64,000 nucleotides of DNA from AC-32 sp963765785 (lineage in GTDB: Bacteria; Actinomycetota; Thermoleophilia; Gaiellales; Gaiellaceae), in NCBI GenBank assembly GCA_963765785.1, contig CAVXXW010000018.1:1-64000 (forward strand), written 5' to 3'. Position numbers and translations under genes: made by a program. Positions 27,128 through 35,217 of the stretch are shown piece by piece (the first letter of the stretch is position 1; the number at the start of each line of letters is the position of its first letter). A model generated the notes under the pieces. It worked only from the letters and a program-made list of their open reading frames with translations, was not told where the DNA came from and made no database searches.

Positions 27128-28083
27128 GCGGCCAGGGCCTGTTCGAGGTCGGCCCAGAGCTCGTCGGTGTCCTCGAGGCCGACGCTGAGGCGCAGCAGCC
27201 CCGGCGGGACGCGGTCGCCTTCCCAGCGAGCGCGGCCCTCGAGCACCGAGTGCGTGCCGCCGAGGCTCGTCGCGTTGCCGATCATGCGGAGCGACGTCTC
27301 GACCTTCCGCGCGGTCTCGCCGTCGGCGACGTCGAACGAGAGCAGCCCGCCGAAGCCGGGATAGCGGACGATCTCCACGGCTGGGTGCTCCCCCAGGCGC
27401 CGGGCGATCTCCCTGGCGGTCGCCGTGTGCCGCTCCATTCGCAGCGGCAGCGTCCGCAGCGAGCGCGAGAGCAGCCAGCAGGGGTCCGGCGCGGCGACGA
27501 TCCCGGTCCGCGAGCGGAGCTCGTGCAGCCGCGTCGCGTCGTCGGCCGAGCGGCAGACGACCGCGCCCAGGAGGACGTCGTCATGGCCACCGAGGTACTT
27601 CGTGGCGCTGTGGAGGACGAAGTCCGCTCCTGCGTCCAGCGGCCGCAGGTAGACGGGCGTCGAGGCCGTCGAGTCGACGAGCACGCGCGCCGGGTGCGCG
27701 GCGGCGGCCTCGAGATCCGGCATCGTCAGGAACGGGTTCGAGGGCGCTTCGAGCCAGAGCAGGTCGACCCCGTCCGGCGCCGGCCCGGTCTGGTCGAACT
27801 CGCGGTAGCGGACGCCCCAGCGCTCGAGCGTCTGAAAGAGCACCGCCGTCCCGAAGTAGGCGCCCTGCGCGAGCCCGATCGTCTGCCCGGGCTCCAGCAA
27901 CGCGAGCGCCACCGCCGTGGCCGCGGCCGTGCCCGAAGGAAAGAGCAAGGCGTCGCCGCCCTCGAGCTCGCCGAGCGCGCGCTCGGCCGCGACGCCGTTC
28001 GGGTGCGCGTTGCGCTGGTAGTAGAACTGCCCCGGCTCGCCGGCGCGGTAGGGCCAGATCGTTGCGCGGTCGAGCGGATCCAC
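27124..28083 (-). CDS. Cys/Met-metabolism PLP-dependent enzyme (short cystathionine gamma-synthase-like)
   Basis: Fold-type I PLP enzyme: the Schiff-base Lys lies in LHSATKYLGGH near residue 161, with FPSGTAAATAV for phosphate binding and WLEAPSNPF in the core. The C-terminal GTHSVLEGRARW and LLRLSVGLEDTDELWADLE are hallmarks of the trans-sulfuration family. At 319 aa it is about 60 residues shorter than usual because the N-terminal arm and some loops are reduced. The stop overlaps the glycosyltransferase start. The sulfate transporter begins 100 bases away on the other strand. Confidence 0.87.
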   Translation of the reverse strand: MDPLDRATIWPYRAGEPGQFYYQRNAHPNGVAAERALGELEGGDALLFPSGTAAATAVALALLEPGQTIGLAQGAYFGTAVLFQTLERWGVRYREFDQTGPAPDGVDLLWLEAPSNPFLTMPDLEAAAAHPARVLVDSTASTPVYLRPLDAGADFVLHSATKYLGGHDDVLLGAVVCRSADDATRLHELRSRTGIVAAPDPCWLLSRSLRTLPLRMERHTATAREIARRLGEHPAVEIVRYPGFGGLLSFDVADGETARKVETSLRMIGNATSLGGTHSVLEGRARWEGDRVPPGLLRLSVGLEDTDELWADLEQALAA

Positions 28084-28115
28084 GTCCCGGACTCTAGTAA
28101 GGAGCGGCTCCCGAT

Positions 28116-28144
28116 TTGAGTCATCTGACGGCTTTGCGTAATCT
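28116..28144 (+). promoter_or_regulatory. Promoter of the sulfate transporter operon
   Basis: TTGAGT (28116-28121), 17 bases, TAATCT (28139-28144) is a good sigma-70-type promoter about 42 bases before the substrate-binding protein gene. The spacer 28084-28185 is less GC-rich than its surroundings. No clear operator repeat was seen. Confidence 0.55.
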
Positions 28145-28185
28145 CAAGCAACTCCGTGGACAAACTGGGAAGATAAGGAGTTGGA

Positions 28186-29166
28186 ATGAAGATCATTTGG
28201 ATCGCTTTGGCAGGAGTCGCGCTGCTCGCCGGCTCCGCCGCAGGTGCGACGAAGGGCGGCTCGGTCGCGCTCGTCGCGTACTCGACCCCGAAAGATGCGT
28301 ACGGCCAGATCATCTCGGCCTTCCAGAAGACCTCGGCCGGCAACGGCAGCAGCTTCTCACAGTCGTACGGAGCCTCAGGCGACCAGGCGCGGGCCGTGGC
28401 CGCGGGACAGTCGGCGGACATCGTCGCGCTCTCGCTCGACCCCGACATCAACATGCTGGTCGGCAAGGGCCTCGTGCCCAAGAACTGGGCGGCGAACAAG
28501 TACAAGGGCGTCGTTTCCGACTCGGTCGTCGTCTTCGTCGTGCGCGACGGGAACCCCAAGCACATCAAGACCTGGAGCGACCTCGTCAAACCGGGCGTCC
28601 AGGTGATCACGCCGAACCCGTTCACCTCCGGCAGCGCCCGCTGGAACGTGATGGCCGCCTACGGCGCCCAGCGCGAGGCCGGCAAGACCGACAAGCAGGC
28701 GATCGCGTACCTGAAGAAGTTCTTCCAGCACGTGCCGGTCCAGCCTGACAGCGCCCGCACGGCTACGCAGATCTTCGCGCAGGGCAAGGGCGACGTCCTG
28801 CTCACCTACGAGAACGAAGCGAAGTACGCCGAGAAGAAGGGCGTGCACACGCAGTACTACACGCCGAAGAACACGCTGCTGATCGAGACGCCCGCCGCGC
28901 TGACGAAGACCGGCCTGAAGAACCCGACGGCGAAGGCGTTCTACAACTACCTCTGGTCGGCGACCGCGCAGAAGGCGTTCGCCGCGCAGGGCTACCGGCC
29001 CGTCGTCAAGAGCGTGGCGAAGAACTATCACTTCTACTCGCCGAAGGGCCTGTTCACGATCGACACGGCCAAGCTCGGGCTGAACGGCTGGCCGAAGGTG
29101 AACACGCGCTTCTTCCACCCGACCAAGGGGATCGTGGCGAAGATCGAAAAGTCGCTTGGCCACTAA
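28186..29166 (+). CDS. sbp: Sulfate/thiosulfate ABC transporter substrate-binding protein
   Basis: Periplasm-side binding protein of the Sbp/CysP family. A short signal peptide (MKIIWIALAGVALLAGSAAG) is followed by VALVAYSTPKDAYGQIISAF, the SQSYGASGDQARAVAAGQ anion-binding region and ITPNPFTSGSARWNVMAAYG, all diagnostic. Length 326 aa is normal. The start is ATG 28186, with AAGGAG at 28175. There is no lipobox Cys. It heads an sbp-cysT-cysW-cysA operon. Confidence 0.95.
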   Translation: MKIIWIALAGVALLAGSAAGATKGGSVALVAYSTPKDAYGQIISAFQKTSAGNGSSFSQSYGASGDQARAVAAGQSADIVALSLDPDINMLVGKGLVPKNWAANKYKGVVSDSVVVFVVRDGNPKHIKTWSDLVKPGVQVITPNPFTSGSARWNVMAAYGAQREAGKTDKQAIAYLKKFFQHVPVQPDSARTATQIFAQGKGDVLLTYENEAKYAEKKGVHTQYYTPKNTLLIETPAALTKTGLKNPTAKAFYNYLWSATAQKAFAAQGYRPVVKSVAKNYHFYSPKGLFTIDTAKLGLNGWPKVNTRFFHPTKGIVAKIEKSLGH

Positions 29167-29989
29167 CACGGCCGTCGTCGAGCGCCCCGCCGGCGCGGGC
29201 TGGTCCCGCGCCGGCGGCGGCCTCGCACGCGGCATCGCGACCGCCTACCTGAGCCTGGTCGTCCTGCTGCCGCTCGCGGCGCTCGTCTGGAGCGCACGCA
29301 GCGGCGGCTTCGCCGAGTTCTGGCACCAGGCGACCGAGCCGGAGGCGATGGCGGCGCTGAAGCTGACGCTCGGGCTTGCCGCGGTCTGCGCCGCCGTCAA
29401 TGCGGTCGCCGGGACCGCGACGGCCTGGATGCTCGTCCGCGACCGCTTCCCCGGGAAAGGGCTCGTGGACTCGGTCATCGACCTGCCGTTCGCGCTGCCC
29501 ACCATCGTCGCCGGCCTGACGCTGCTCGCGCTCTACGGGCCTGGCAGCCCTTTCGGCGTCGACGTCGCCTTCACGCGCGTCGGGATCCTGCTCGCGCTGC
29601 TGTTCGTGACGCTGCCGTTCGTCGTGCGGGCCGTGCAGCCGGTGCTGCTCGAGCTCGACGAGGAGATGGAGGAGGCTGCCGCTTCGCTCGGCGCGCGGCC
29701 CTTCGGCGTCTTCCGGCGGATCGTCTTCCCGAACCTGCTCCCGGCCGTGCTCTCGGGCGTCGCGCTCGCGTTCGCCCGCGCGGTCGGCGAGTTCGGTGCG
29801 GTCGTGCTGATCTCCGGGAACATCCCGTTCAAGACGGAGGTCTCGTCCGTCTACATCTTCGGCCAGCTCCAGTCGGGCAACGGGAGCGGCGCGGCCGCGG
29901 TGTCGGTCCTGCTGCTGGCGATCTCGCTCGGTGTGCTGCTCGCGATCGGCGGTTTCCGCCGCTGGCGGACGGGGTACGACCGTGCTTAG
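29156..29989 (+). CDS. cysT: Sulfate ABC transporter permease CysT (CysU)
   Basis: Inner-membrane permease with about six helices. The EAA loop contacting the ATPase reads EEAAASLGARPFGVFRRI near residues 172-190. VGEFGAVVLISGNIPFKTE is typical of CysT. Length is 277 aa. The start is probably TTG 29156, inside the end of sbp. It is followed by a 90-base spacer before cysW, with no recognisable gene in it. Confidence 0.93.
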   Translation: MATNTAVVERPAGAGWSRAGGGLARGIATAYLSLVVLLPLAALVWSARSGGFAEFWHQATEPEAMAALKLTLGLAAVCAAVNAVAGTATAWMLVRDRFPGKGLVDSVIDLPFALPTIVAGLTLLALYGPGSPFGVDVAFTRVGILLALLFVTLPFVVRAVQPVLLELDEEMEEAAASLGARPFGVFRRIVFPNLLPAVLSGVALAFARAVGEFGAVVLISGNIPFKTEVSSVYIFGQLQSGNGSGAAAVSVLLLAISLGVLLAIGGFRRWRTGYDRA

Positions 29990-30090
29990 GCGACGTTTGC
30001 GGCGCCGACCATCAGCCCGCACGGCTTGCCCGGGCGGGCGTCTGAAACGACCGGTCGACACGAAGGGGTCGAGCGATCCTGTCTAAGTAC

Positions 30091-30861
30091 TTGTTGCGGT
30101 TCGGGGTGCTCGGCTACCTGGCGCTGGTCCTGCTCGTGCCGGTCGGCTTCGTCTTCTACCGCGCGTTCGACAACGGCTTCGCACACGCCTGGCATGCGGT
30201 GACGACGCCGGAGGCGCTGCACGCGCTCTGGCTGACGCTGCTGATCGCGGCGATCGCCGTGCCGGTGAACACGGTCGTCGGCGTGATCCTCGCGCTGGCA
30301 CTCGTGCGCGGCCGCTTCACCGGCCGCGGCCTCCTGAACGCGGTCGTCGACCTGCCGCTGGCGATCTCGCCGGTAATCGTCGGCCTCGGCCTCGTCCTGT
30401 TGTACGGCCGCGGCGGCTGGCTCGGCGGCCTGGCGGACGACGGGCTGAAGATCCTGTTCGCGCTGCCGGGAATGGTGCTCGCGACGATGTTCGTCTCGAT
30501 GCCCTTCGTCGTGCGCGAGGTCGTGCCGGTGCTGCGCGAGATCGGGACGGAGCAGGAGCAGGCGGCCGAGACCCTCGGCGGGGCGCCGCTCCAGGTCTTC
30601 CGGCGGATCACCTTCCCGGCGATCCGCGGCGCGGTCGCCTACGGCGTCGTGCTGACGGCGGCCCGCGCGATTGGCGAGTTTGGCGCGGTCAGCGCGGTCT
30701 CCGGCAACATCGAGGGCAAGACGCAGACGCTTCCGCTGTACGTGAAGGCGCAGTTCGACGGCTTCGACACGTCGGGCGCCTACGCCGCGTCGGTCGTGCT
30801 CGCGCTGATTGCGATCGCCGTCGTCGTCTCGCTCCGCATCCTCCAACCGAAGGAGCAGTAG
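30091..30861 (+). CDS. cysW: Sulfate ABC transporter permease CysW
   Basis: Partner permease of CysT: membrane helices throughout, EAA loop EQAAETLGGAPLQVFRRI near residues 168-186, and IGEFGAVSAVSGNIEGKTQ typical of CysW. The listed start is TTG 30091 (256 aa). An in-frame CTG at 30079 preceded by AAGGGG would add four residues (MSKY) and has the better ribosome-binding site, so the true start may be a CTG. The stop is immediately followed by the cysA start. Confidence 0.92.
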   Translation: MLRFGVLGYLALVLLVPVGFVFYRAFDNGFAHAWHAVTTPEALHALWLTLLIAAIAVPVNTVVGVILALALVRGRFTGRGLLNAVVDLPLAISPVIVGLGLVLLYGRGGWLGGLADDGLKILFALPGMVLATMFVSMPFVVREVVPVLREIGTEQEQAAETLGGAPLQVFRRITFPAIRGAVAYGVVLTAARAIGEFGAVSAVSGNIEGKTQTLPLYVKAQFDGFDTSGAYAASVVLALIAIAVVVSLRILQPKEQ

Positions 30862-31851
30862 ATGGGCATCTCCGTCGTCGAGGTCAGCAAGCGGTTCAAC
30901 GGCTTCACCGCGCTCGACCAGGTCTCGCTCGCGATTCCGGAAGGTTCGCTGACCGCACTGCTCGGCCCGAGCGGCAGTGGCAAGTCGACGCTGCTCCGCG
31001 TGATCGCCGGCCTCGAGCAACCCGATACGGGCCAGGTGCTGCTCAACGACGAGGACGTGACGGCGACACCGGCGCGCGAGCGCGGCATCGGGATGGTCTT
31101 CCAGCACTACGCGGCCTTCAAGCACATGACCGTCTACGACAACGTCGCCTTCGGGCTCTCGATCCGCCGGCGCCCGAAGGGCGAGATCCGTGCCCGCGTC
31201 CACGAGCTGCTCGAGCTCGTCCAGCTCGAGGGGCTCGCGCAGCGCTACCCCTCGCAGCTCTCGGGCGGCCAGCGCCAGCGGATGGCGCTCGCCCGCGCGC
31301 TGGCGGTCGAGCCGAGCGTGCTGCTTCTCGACGAGCCGTTCGGCGCTCTCGACGCGCGCGTGCGGAAGGAGCTGCGAGCCTGGCTGCGGCGCCTGCACGA
31401 CGAGGTGCACGTGACGACGATCATCGTCACGCACGACCAGGAGGAGGCGATGGAGGTCGCCGGCCAGATCGCGGTGCTGAACGTCGGCCGCATCGAGCAG
31501 GTCGGATCGCCGCGCGAGCTCTACGAGCAGCCGGCGAACGAGTTCGTGATGAGCTTCGTCGGGCCCGTCAACCGGCTCGGCGACACCTTCGTGCGGCCGC
31601 ATGACGTCGAGCTGTTGCTCGAGCCGGACGGCGACACGCAGGAGGCGATGGTCGAGCGGGTCGTGCACCTCGGCTTCGAGGTGCGCGTCGAGCTCGTCCG
31701 CGACGACGGCCAGCACCTGCTCGCGCAGCTGACCCAGGAGCAGGCCGAGCTGCTCGAGCTCGAGCGCGGGCAGATCGTCTACGTACGCGCGTCGCGCGAG
31801 ACTGCGTTCAGTGGGGGAGCCAGGCGTCCGGATCTGCCGCGATCCGGCTGA
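30862..31851 (+). CDS. cysA: Sulfate ABC transporter ATP-binding protein CysA
   Basis: ATPase of the importer: Walker A GPSGSGKST near residue 35, Q-loop VFQHYAAFKHM, signature LSGGQRQRMALARAL, Walker B LLLDEPFGALD and switch His in VTHDQEEAM. Residues 235-320 are the shortened TOBE-like regulatory domain, including VRPHDVEL. Length 329 aa is slightly short for the family. The 3' end overlaps the convergent Rrf2 gene by 44 bases. Confidence 0.95.
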   Translation: MGISVVEVSKRFNGFTALDQVSLAIPEGSLTALLGPSGSGKSTLLRVIAGLEQPDTGQVLLNDEDVTATPARERGIGMVFQHYAAFKHMTVYDNVAFGLSIRRRPKGEIRARVHELLELVQLEGLAQRYPSQLSGGQRQRMALARALAVEPSVLLLDEPFGALDARVRKELRAWLRRLHDEVHVTTIIVTHDQEEAMEVAGQIAVLNVGRIEQVGSPRELYEQPANEFVMSFVGPVNRLGDTFVRPHDVELLLEPDGDTQEAMVERVVHLGFEVRVELVRDDGQHLLAQLTQEQAELLELERGQIVYVRASRETAFSGGARRPDLPRSG

Positions 31852-32266
31852 CCTCGTCCGGTAGCCGCCCGGCCGCGAGGTCGGCGAGCGTCACCGTCTC
31901 CAGCACCGCTCGCAGGTTGCCGCGCACCGCGATCCAGACCTCTCGGAGCGCCTCCGCGGCGCCCGCGTACTCGACCTGCTCGGGCCGGTCGCCGCGCACG
32001 TTTGCAATCGGGCCCTCGACGGCGCGGATCACGTCGGCGACCGAGATCTCCTCCGGCGCCTTGGCCAGCCAGTAGCCGCCTTCCGCGCCGCGCTGGCTCT
32101 GGACGAGGCCCGCGTGCTTCAGGTCGAGCAGGATGTTCTCGAGGAACTTGAGCGGGATGCCCTGCGACTGGGCGATCCTGTCGCCCTTCACCGGCCCGCC
32201 GCCGGCCGCAGCCGCGAGCTCGGCGCCGGCGCGGACGGCATAGTCGACCTTGGCGGAGACGCGCAT
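31808..32266 (-). CDS. Rrf2-family transcription regulator (CymR-like)
   Basis: 152 residues with the Rrf2 winged helix: MRVSAKVDYAVRAGAELA at the start, IPLKFLENILLDLKHAGLV as recognition region and QRGAEGGYWLAKAPEEIS as wing. The three cysteines that hold the Fe-S cluster in IscR and NsrR are absent, which is the pattern of CymR-type regulators of cysteine and sulfur metabolism. It is convergent with cysA and overlaps it by 44 bases. A role in sulfur control is inferred from family and place. The start is ATG 32266. Confidence 0.9.
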   Translation of the reverse strand: MRVSAKVDYAVRAGAELAAAAGGGPVKGDRIAQSQGIPLKFLENILLDLKHAGLVQSQRGAEGGYWLAKAPEEISVADVIRAVEGPIANVRGDRPEQVEYAGAAEALREVWIAVRGNLRAVLETVTLADLAAGRLPDEVSRIAADPDAWLPH

Positions 32267-32290
32267 GCAGGCGAAATCTAGCCGCGGAGC

Positions 32291-32457
32291 TGGGAGGGTT
32301 TGGCGGAACAGCGCTCGTCGCCGGGGCGCGCTGGTCGTTCCGAGGCAAGGACGCAGGGAGCGTTCGTAGCCGGAGGCTACGGACGCGACTGAGGACGCAG
32401 CATCGGGGCGAGCAGCGTGTTCCGGCGGCACAGTCGGTGTTTCGCCAAGCCCTCCTA
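32291..32457. mobile_element. MITE-like element B (167 bp) with terminal inverted repeats
   Basis: The left end TGGGAGGGTTTGGCGGAACA and the reverse complement of the right end, TAGGAGGGCTTGGCGAAACA, agree at 17 of 20 positions. Its ends also match those of the element at 19,755 at 17 of 20 positions. Inside is a perfect hairpin, CGTAGCC-GGA-GGCTACG at 32365-32381, flanked by repeated GACGCAG/GACGCGA words. The right end supplies the TAG stop of the diguanylate cyclase gene. It lies between that gene and the Rrf2 start and has no coding capacity. Confidence 0.68.
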
Positions 32458-33918
32458 AGTCTCGCCCTCGGCCGGCTTCGGCTTCGGCTTACGCGCGGCG
32501 GGCTTGCGCTTCGGCGCGGCGGCTCGTTTCGGCGCGGCCTTCCTGGGCGCTCGGCGCTCGGGCTCTCGCTCGCCGCCGGCACGGCCGCCGGCGTCGGGCA
32601 TGACGCGGTTCTTGCCGGCCGCCTTGGCCGAGTAGAGCGCCTCGTCAGCGACTGCGACCAGCTGCTCCGCGTTCGTGAGCGACTCCTTCACTGCGACGCC
32701 GAAGCTCGCCGTCACGTGGAGCGTCTTGCCGATCGGCAGCTCGATCGCGGTCGACTCGAGCGACGACCGGAGCCGCTCGGCGAGCTTGAGCCCGCCTTCG
32801 AGGTCGGTTCCCGGGAGCACGAGCGCGAACTCCTCGCCGCCGTAGCGTCCGGCCAGGTCGACCTGCCGCACGCCCTGGCCGAGGATCTGGCCGACCGCGC
32901 GCAGCACCGCGTCGCCGGCTGGGTGGCCGTGCGTGTCGTTGACGGACTTGAAGTCGTCGAGGTCGAGCAGGACGAAGGCGAGGGAGTCGCCGACGCGGTC
33001 GGCGCGTCGCCACTCGAGCGCGAGCTCCTCGTCGAGCGTGCGCCGGTTTGCGAGCCCGGTGAGGCTGTCGGTCGTCGCCTGCGACGCGACGCGGCGGAAG
33101 TCGCCGAGCACCCGCAGGATCGGCCCGGCGAACAGGAACGCGACGAGGACGAGCAGCGAGAACGAGCCGAGCGCCGCGTAGCGCACGCGCGCCTGGTACG
33201 GCTTCACGCTCGCCGCGATCGTGCTCTCGGGGCGCAGGGCGAGGAGCCGCACGCCGCTCGAATCGGGGACGAGCGCCGGCAGGGCCCGGAAGCTGGTCCC
33301 GGCGAGGTCGACCGTCCGGCCGTCGATCGCGACCTGCTTGCCGGTGCCGAGCAGCCGGCCCTGCTTCGCGAGCACGAGCCGGTCGGTCGAGCCGTGTGGG
33401 GCGTCACGTGTCAGCCGCAGCGCGAGCCGGCGGTCGAGCGGGATGCTCGCCGCGATCTTGGCGACACGTGCACCGTTGAGCGTCAGCCACACCGATCGCT
33501 GCAGCGACTCGCGCGCGGCCGGCCCGGCGACGCGCCTGCTGCGGAGGTAGACCGAGATGCCGGGGCTCGACGCGGCGAGCCGCTTCAAGGCCCCGACGTC
33601 GGCGGTGAGCACCGCGTGCTGCACGGGCCTCGACTGCGCGAAGTCGCCGGCGCGGGTGGACGCGCCGTCGCCGAGCTGGCTCAGCTCCCGCAGCGCGTTC
33701 TGCAGCTGGTACCGCAGCGCCGAGTCGGTGCGCGCCTGCTCGTTGCGTAGCGCGTTCGCGGACAGGATCCGCATGGTCGAGACGATCGGGATCGCGCCCA
33801 CGACCAGCACGCCGACGAGCAGCTGCAGAGCAGCGCGTCGCGAGACGCCCGGCCGGGAATGGCGTCGCCGTCGCGCAGACGGCTGCCGGTCGCCGGCCGT
33901 GGTGGCCGCAGGGCTCAT
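32455..33918 (-). CDS. Membrane diguanylate cyclase (GGEEF) with lysine-rich tail
   Basis: Makes cyclic di-GMP. A membrane helix lies at residues ~29-47, followed by an extracytoplasmic sensor region to ~228 and a second helix ~230-255. The GGDEF domain then has active site GRYGGEEF, with an inhibitory RxxD site (RQVD) exactly five residues upstream, so product feedback is likely. The last ~60 residues are a Lys/Ala/Pro/Arg-rich, histone-H1-like tail, unusual for this family. Length is 487 aa. The stop codon lies in the terminal repeat of a MITE-like element. Confidence 0.92.
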   Translation of the reverse strand: MSPAATTAGDRQPSARRRRHSRPGVSRRAALQLLVGVLVVGAIPIVSTMRILSANALRNEQARTDSALRYQLQNALRELSQLGDGASTRAGDFAQSRPVQHAVLTADVGALKRLAASSPGISVYLRSRRVAGPAARESLQRSVWLTLNGARVAKIAASIPLDRRLALRLTRDAPHGSTDRLVLAKQGRLLGTGKQVAIDGRTVDLAGTSFRALPALVPDSSGVRLLALRPESTIAASVKPYQARVRYAALGSFSLLVLVAFLFAGPILRVLGDFRRVASQATTDSLTGLANRRTLDEELALEWRRADRVGDSLAFVLLDLDDFKSVNDTHGHPAGDAVLRAVGQILGQGVRQVDLAGRYGGEEFALVLPGTDLEGGLKLAERLRSSLESTAIELPIGKTLHVTASFGVAVKESLTNAEQLVAVADEALYSAKAAGKNRVMPDAGGRAGGEREPERRAPRKAAPKRAAAPKRKPAARKPKPKPAEGET

Positions 33919-33966
33919 TTCCCAGTTATCGGCCTCGAATCCGGCCCGCTTGAGCCGGATGTCACA

Positions 33967-35100
33967 TCAGAAGTTCGAGTCCGGGTGGCCCGATTCGGTG
34001 GCCGTTCCATGCGGCGTCGTCCAGACCATCGTCTTGGCCGAGGGGTCGTGGTGGGTCGTGCCCGAGAGCGTGCCGAGCACGATCGTGATCGTGCTGCCGC
34101 TGAGTGTCATCTGCGAGCCCGTGAAGTCGGCAGTCGGGGTGGCGTAGTCGCCATTCGTCTGCACGGAGCCGAGCTCGGTCAGGTCGGCCGTGTTCGCGGC
34201 GTCCCGAACCGTGAGCACGTCACTGCCCGCGCCCGTGATGTGGACCACGACCGTCGTGGCTGAGCCGTCCCAGCCGGCCAGGATCGACGCCGGGTCGACC
34301 GCCGCCGAGAAGGTGAAGACGATCTCGTCGCCGGTCTCGGGCCGGCCGGCCTGGCCGTTGTCGATCGTGTCCACGTCGGCAGGGGCCGGCGACGCCGGTG
34401 GGGGCGGAGGAGGCGGGGGTGGGGGAGGCGGCGGTGGCACCGGAGGGGGAGGGGGAAGGGGCGGAGGCGGAGGTGGCGGAGGCGGAGGCGGCACGGGAGG
34501 CGCCGGCGGTGCAGGCGGCGGGGGCGGCGCTGGTGCCGGGGGAGGCGGCGGAGCAGGAGCAGGCGGGGGCGGTGGCGTCGGCGCGGGCGGAGGAGGAGGT
34601 GGAGGCGTATTCGCGGGCGGTGGCACCGGGGCCGGCGGCGGCGGAGGAGGCGTGGGTGCGCTCAACGGCGAGGTGGGGTCGTTCAGTCCCGAGCGGTGAT
34701 CGACGAGCTTTCGCGTACCGGGTGCGCCCGCCTTCCGGTGCTTGCGCGAGCGCCGAGTCGCGTGGACGACGAGCCGTTGCCGCCGCTGCTCCAGCCGCAC
34801 CTCGCGGACGACCTTCGGGTCGACGACGGCCGCCGCGATCGTCTGCGACTCGGAGCCTCCACCGCCTGGTCCGCTGCCTCCGCCGGGCGCAGCATCGGCG
34901 TTCGCGTCGAAGAGGAAGTCGCGCATCGTCCCGCCGCCGCCGGAGGTGCCGGACAGCTCGGCGAACACCGGCAGCCCGATCGTCAGCCAGAGCAGCGTGA
35001 CGAGCGGCAGCGCGACGAAGACCGGCGCGAGCCGGGTTCGCCGAAGTACTCCCCGAGGCGTAGGCAGCCGCCGGGGCCTATCGATGTACGAACGCCGCAT
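33967..35100 (-). CDS. Membrane-anchored proline-rich surface protein
   Basis: 377 residues. A basic lead (residues 1-25) and one membrane helix (about 26-48) are followed by a Gly/Ser-rich stretch, a basic segment, a Pro-rich linker of roughly 100 residues and a beta-rich C-terminal domain of about 120 residues. That domain holds DEIVFTFSAAVDPASILAGW and resembles bacterial cell-surface Ig-like modules. The linker probably spans the wall. The start is ATG 35100, preceded by AAAGGATCC. No enzymatic motif is seen. Diguanylate cyclase genes lie on both sides. Confidence 0.78.
   Translation of the reverse strand: MRRSYIDRPRRLPTPRGVLRRTRLAPVFVALPLVTLLWLTIGLPVFAELSGTSGGGGTMRDFLFDANADAAPGGGSGPGGGGSESQTIAAAVVDPKVVREVRLEQRRQRLVVHATRRSRKHRKAGAPGTRKLVDHRSGLNDPTSPLSAPTPPPPPPAPVPPPANTPPPPPPPAPTPPPPPAPAPPPPPAPAPPPPPAPPAPPVPPPPPPPPPPPLPPPPPVPPPPPPPPPPPPPPASPAPADVDTIDNGQAGRPETGDEIVFTFSAAVDPASILAGWDGSATTVVVHITGAGSDVLTVRDAANTADLTELGSVQTNGDYATPTADFTGSQMTLSGSTITIVLGTLSGTTHHDPSAKTMVWTTPHGTATESGHPDSNF
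34385..34665. repeat. Low-complexity proline-codon tract
   Basis: Dense GGC/GGA/GGG triplets on the + strand encode the proline runs of the surface protein on the - strand. It is a simple-sequence tract inside a gene, likely to vary in length by slippage. It also produces artefactual glycine-rich frames on the other strand. Confidence 0.8.
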
Positions 35101-35217
35101 GGTGGATCCTTTGCCGCAGGTACCCAGCCGAACCGTAGGGGCGCCCGGAGCGGCGGTTCTCCCCCGAAACGGGGATCGGCGGCTCCCTCGGAAGAGGGAA
35201 CCGATACGCTCGCGCGC

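Noticed and set aside
25559..27364. 601-codon plus-strand frame over the glycosyltransferase gene
   Set aside because: It is antisense to a complete GT1 gene with clear motifs; the frame has no recognisable fold.
34398..35000. Glycine/alanine-rich plus-strand frames resembling PE-PGRS proteins
   Set aside because: They are the complement of the proline run of the minus-strand surface protein and have no start context.
35101..35217. Riboswitch candidate upstream of the proline-rich protein and accD
   Set aside because: Two hairpins are present, but the sequence does not match the cyclic-di-GMP or cyclic-di-AMP consensus that I know; kept only as a hairpin observation.
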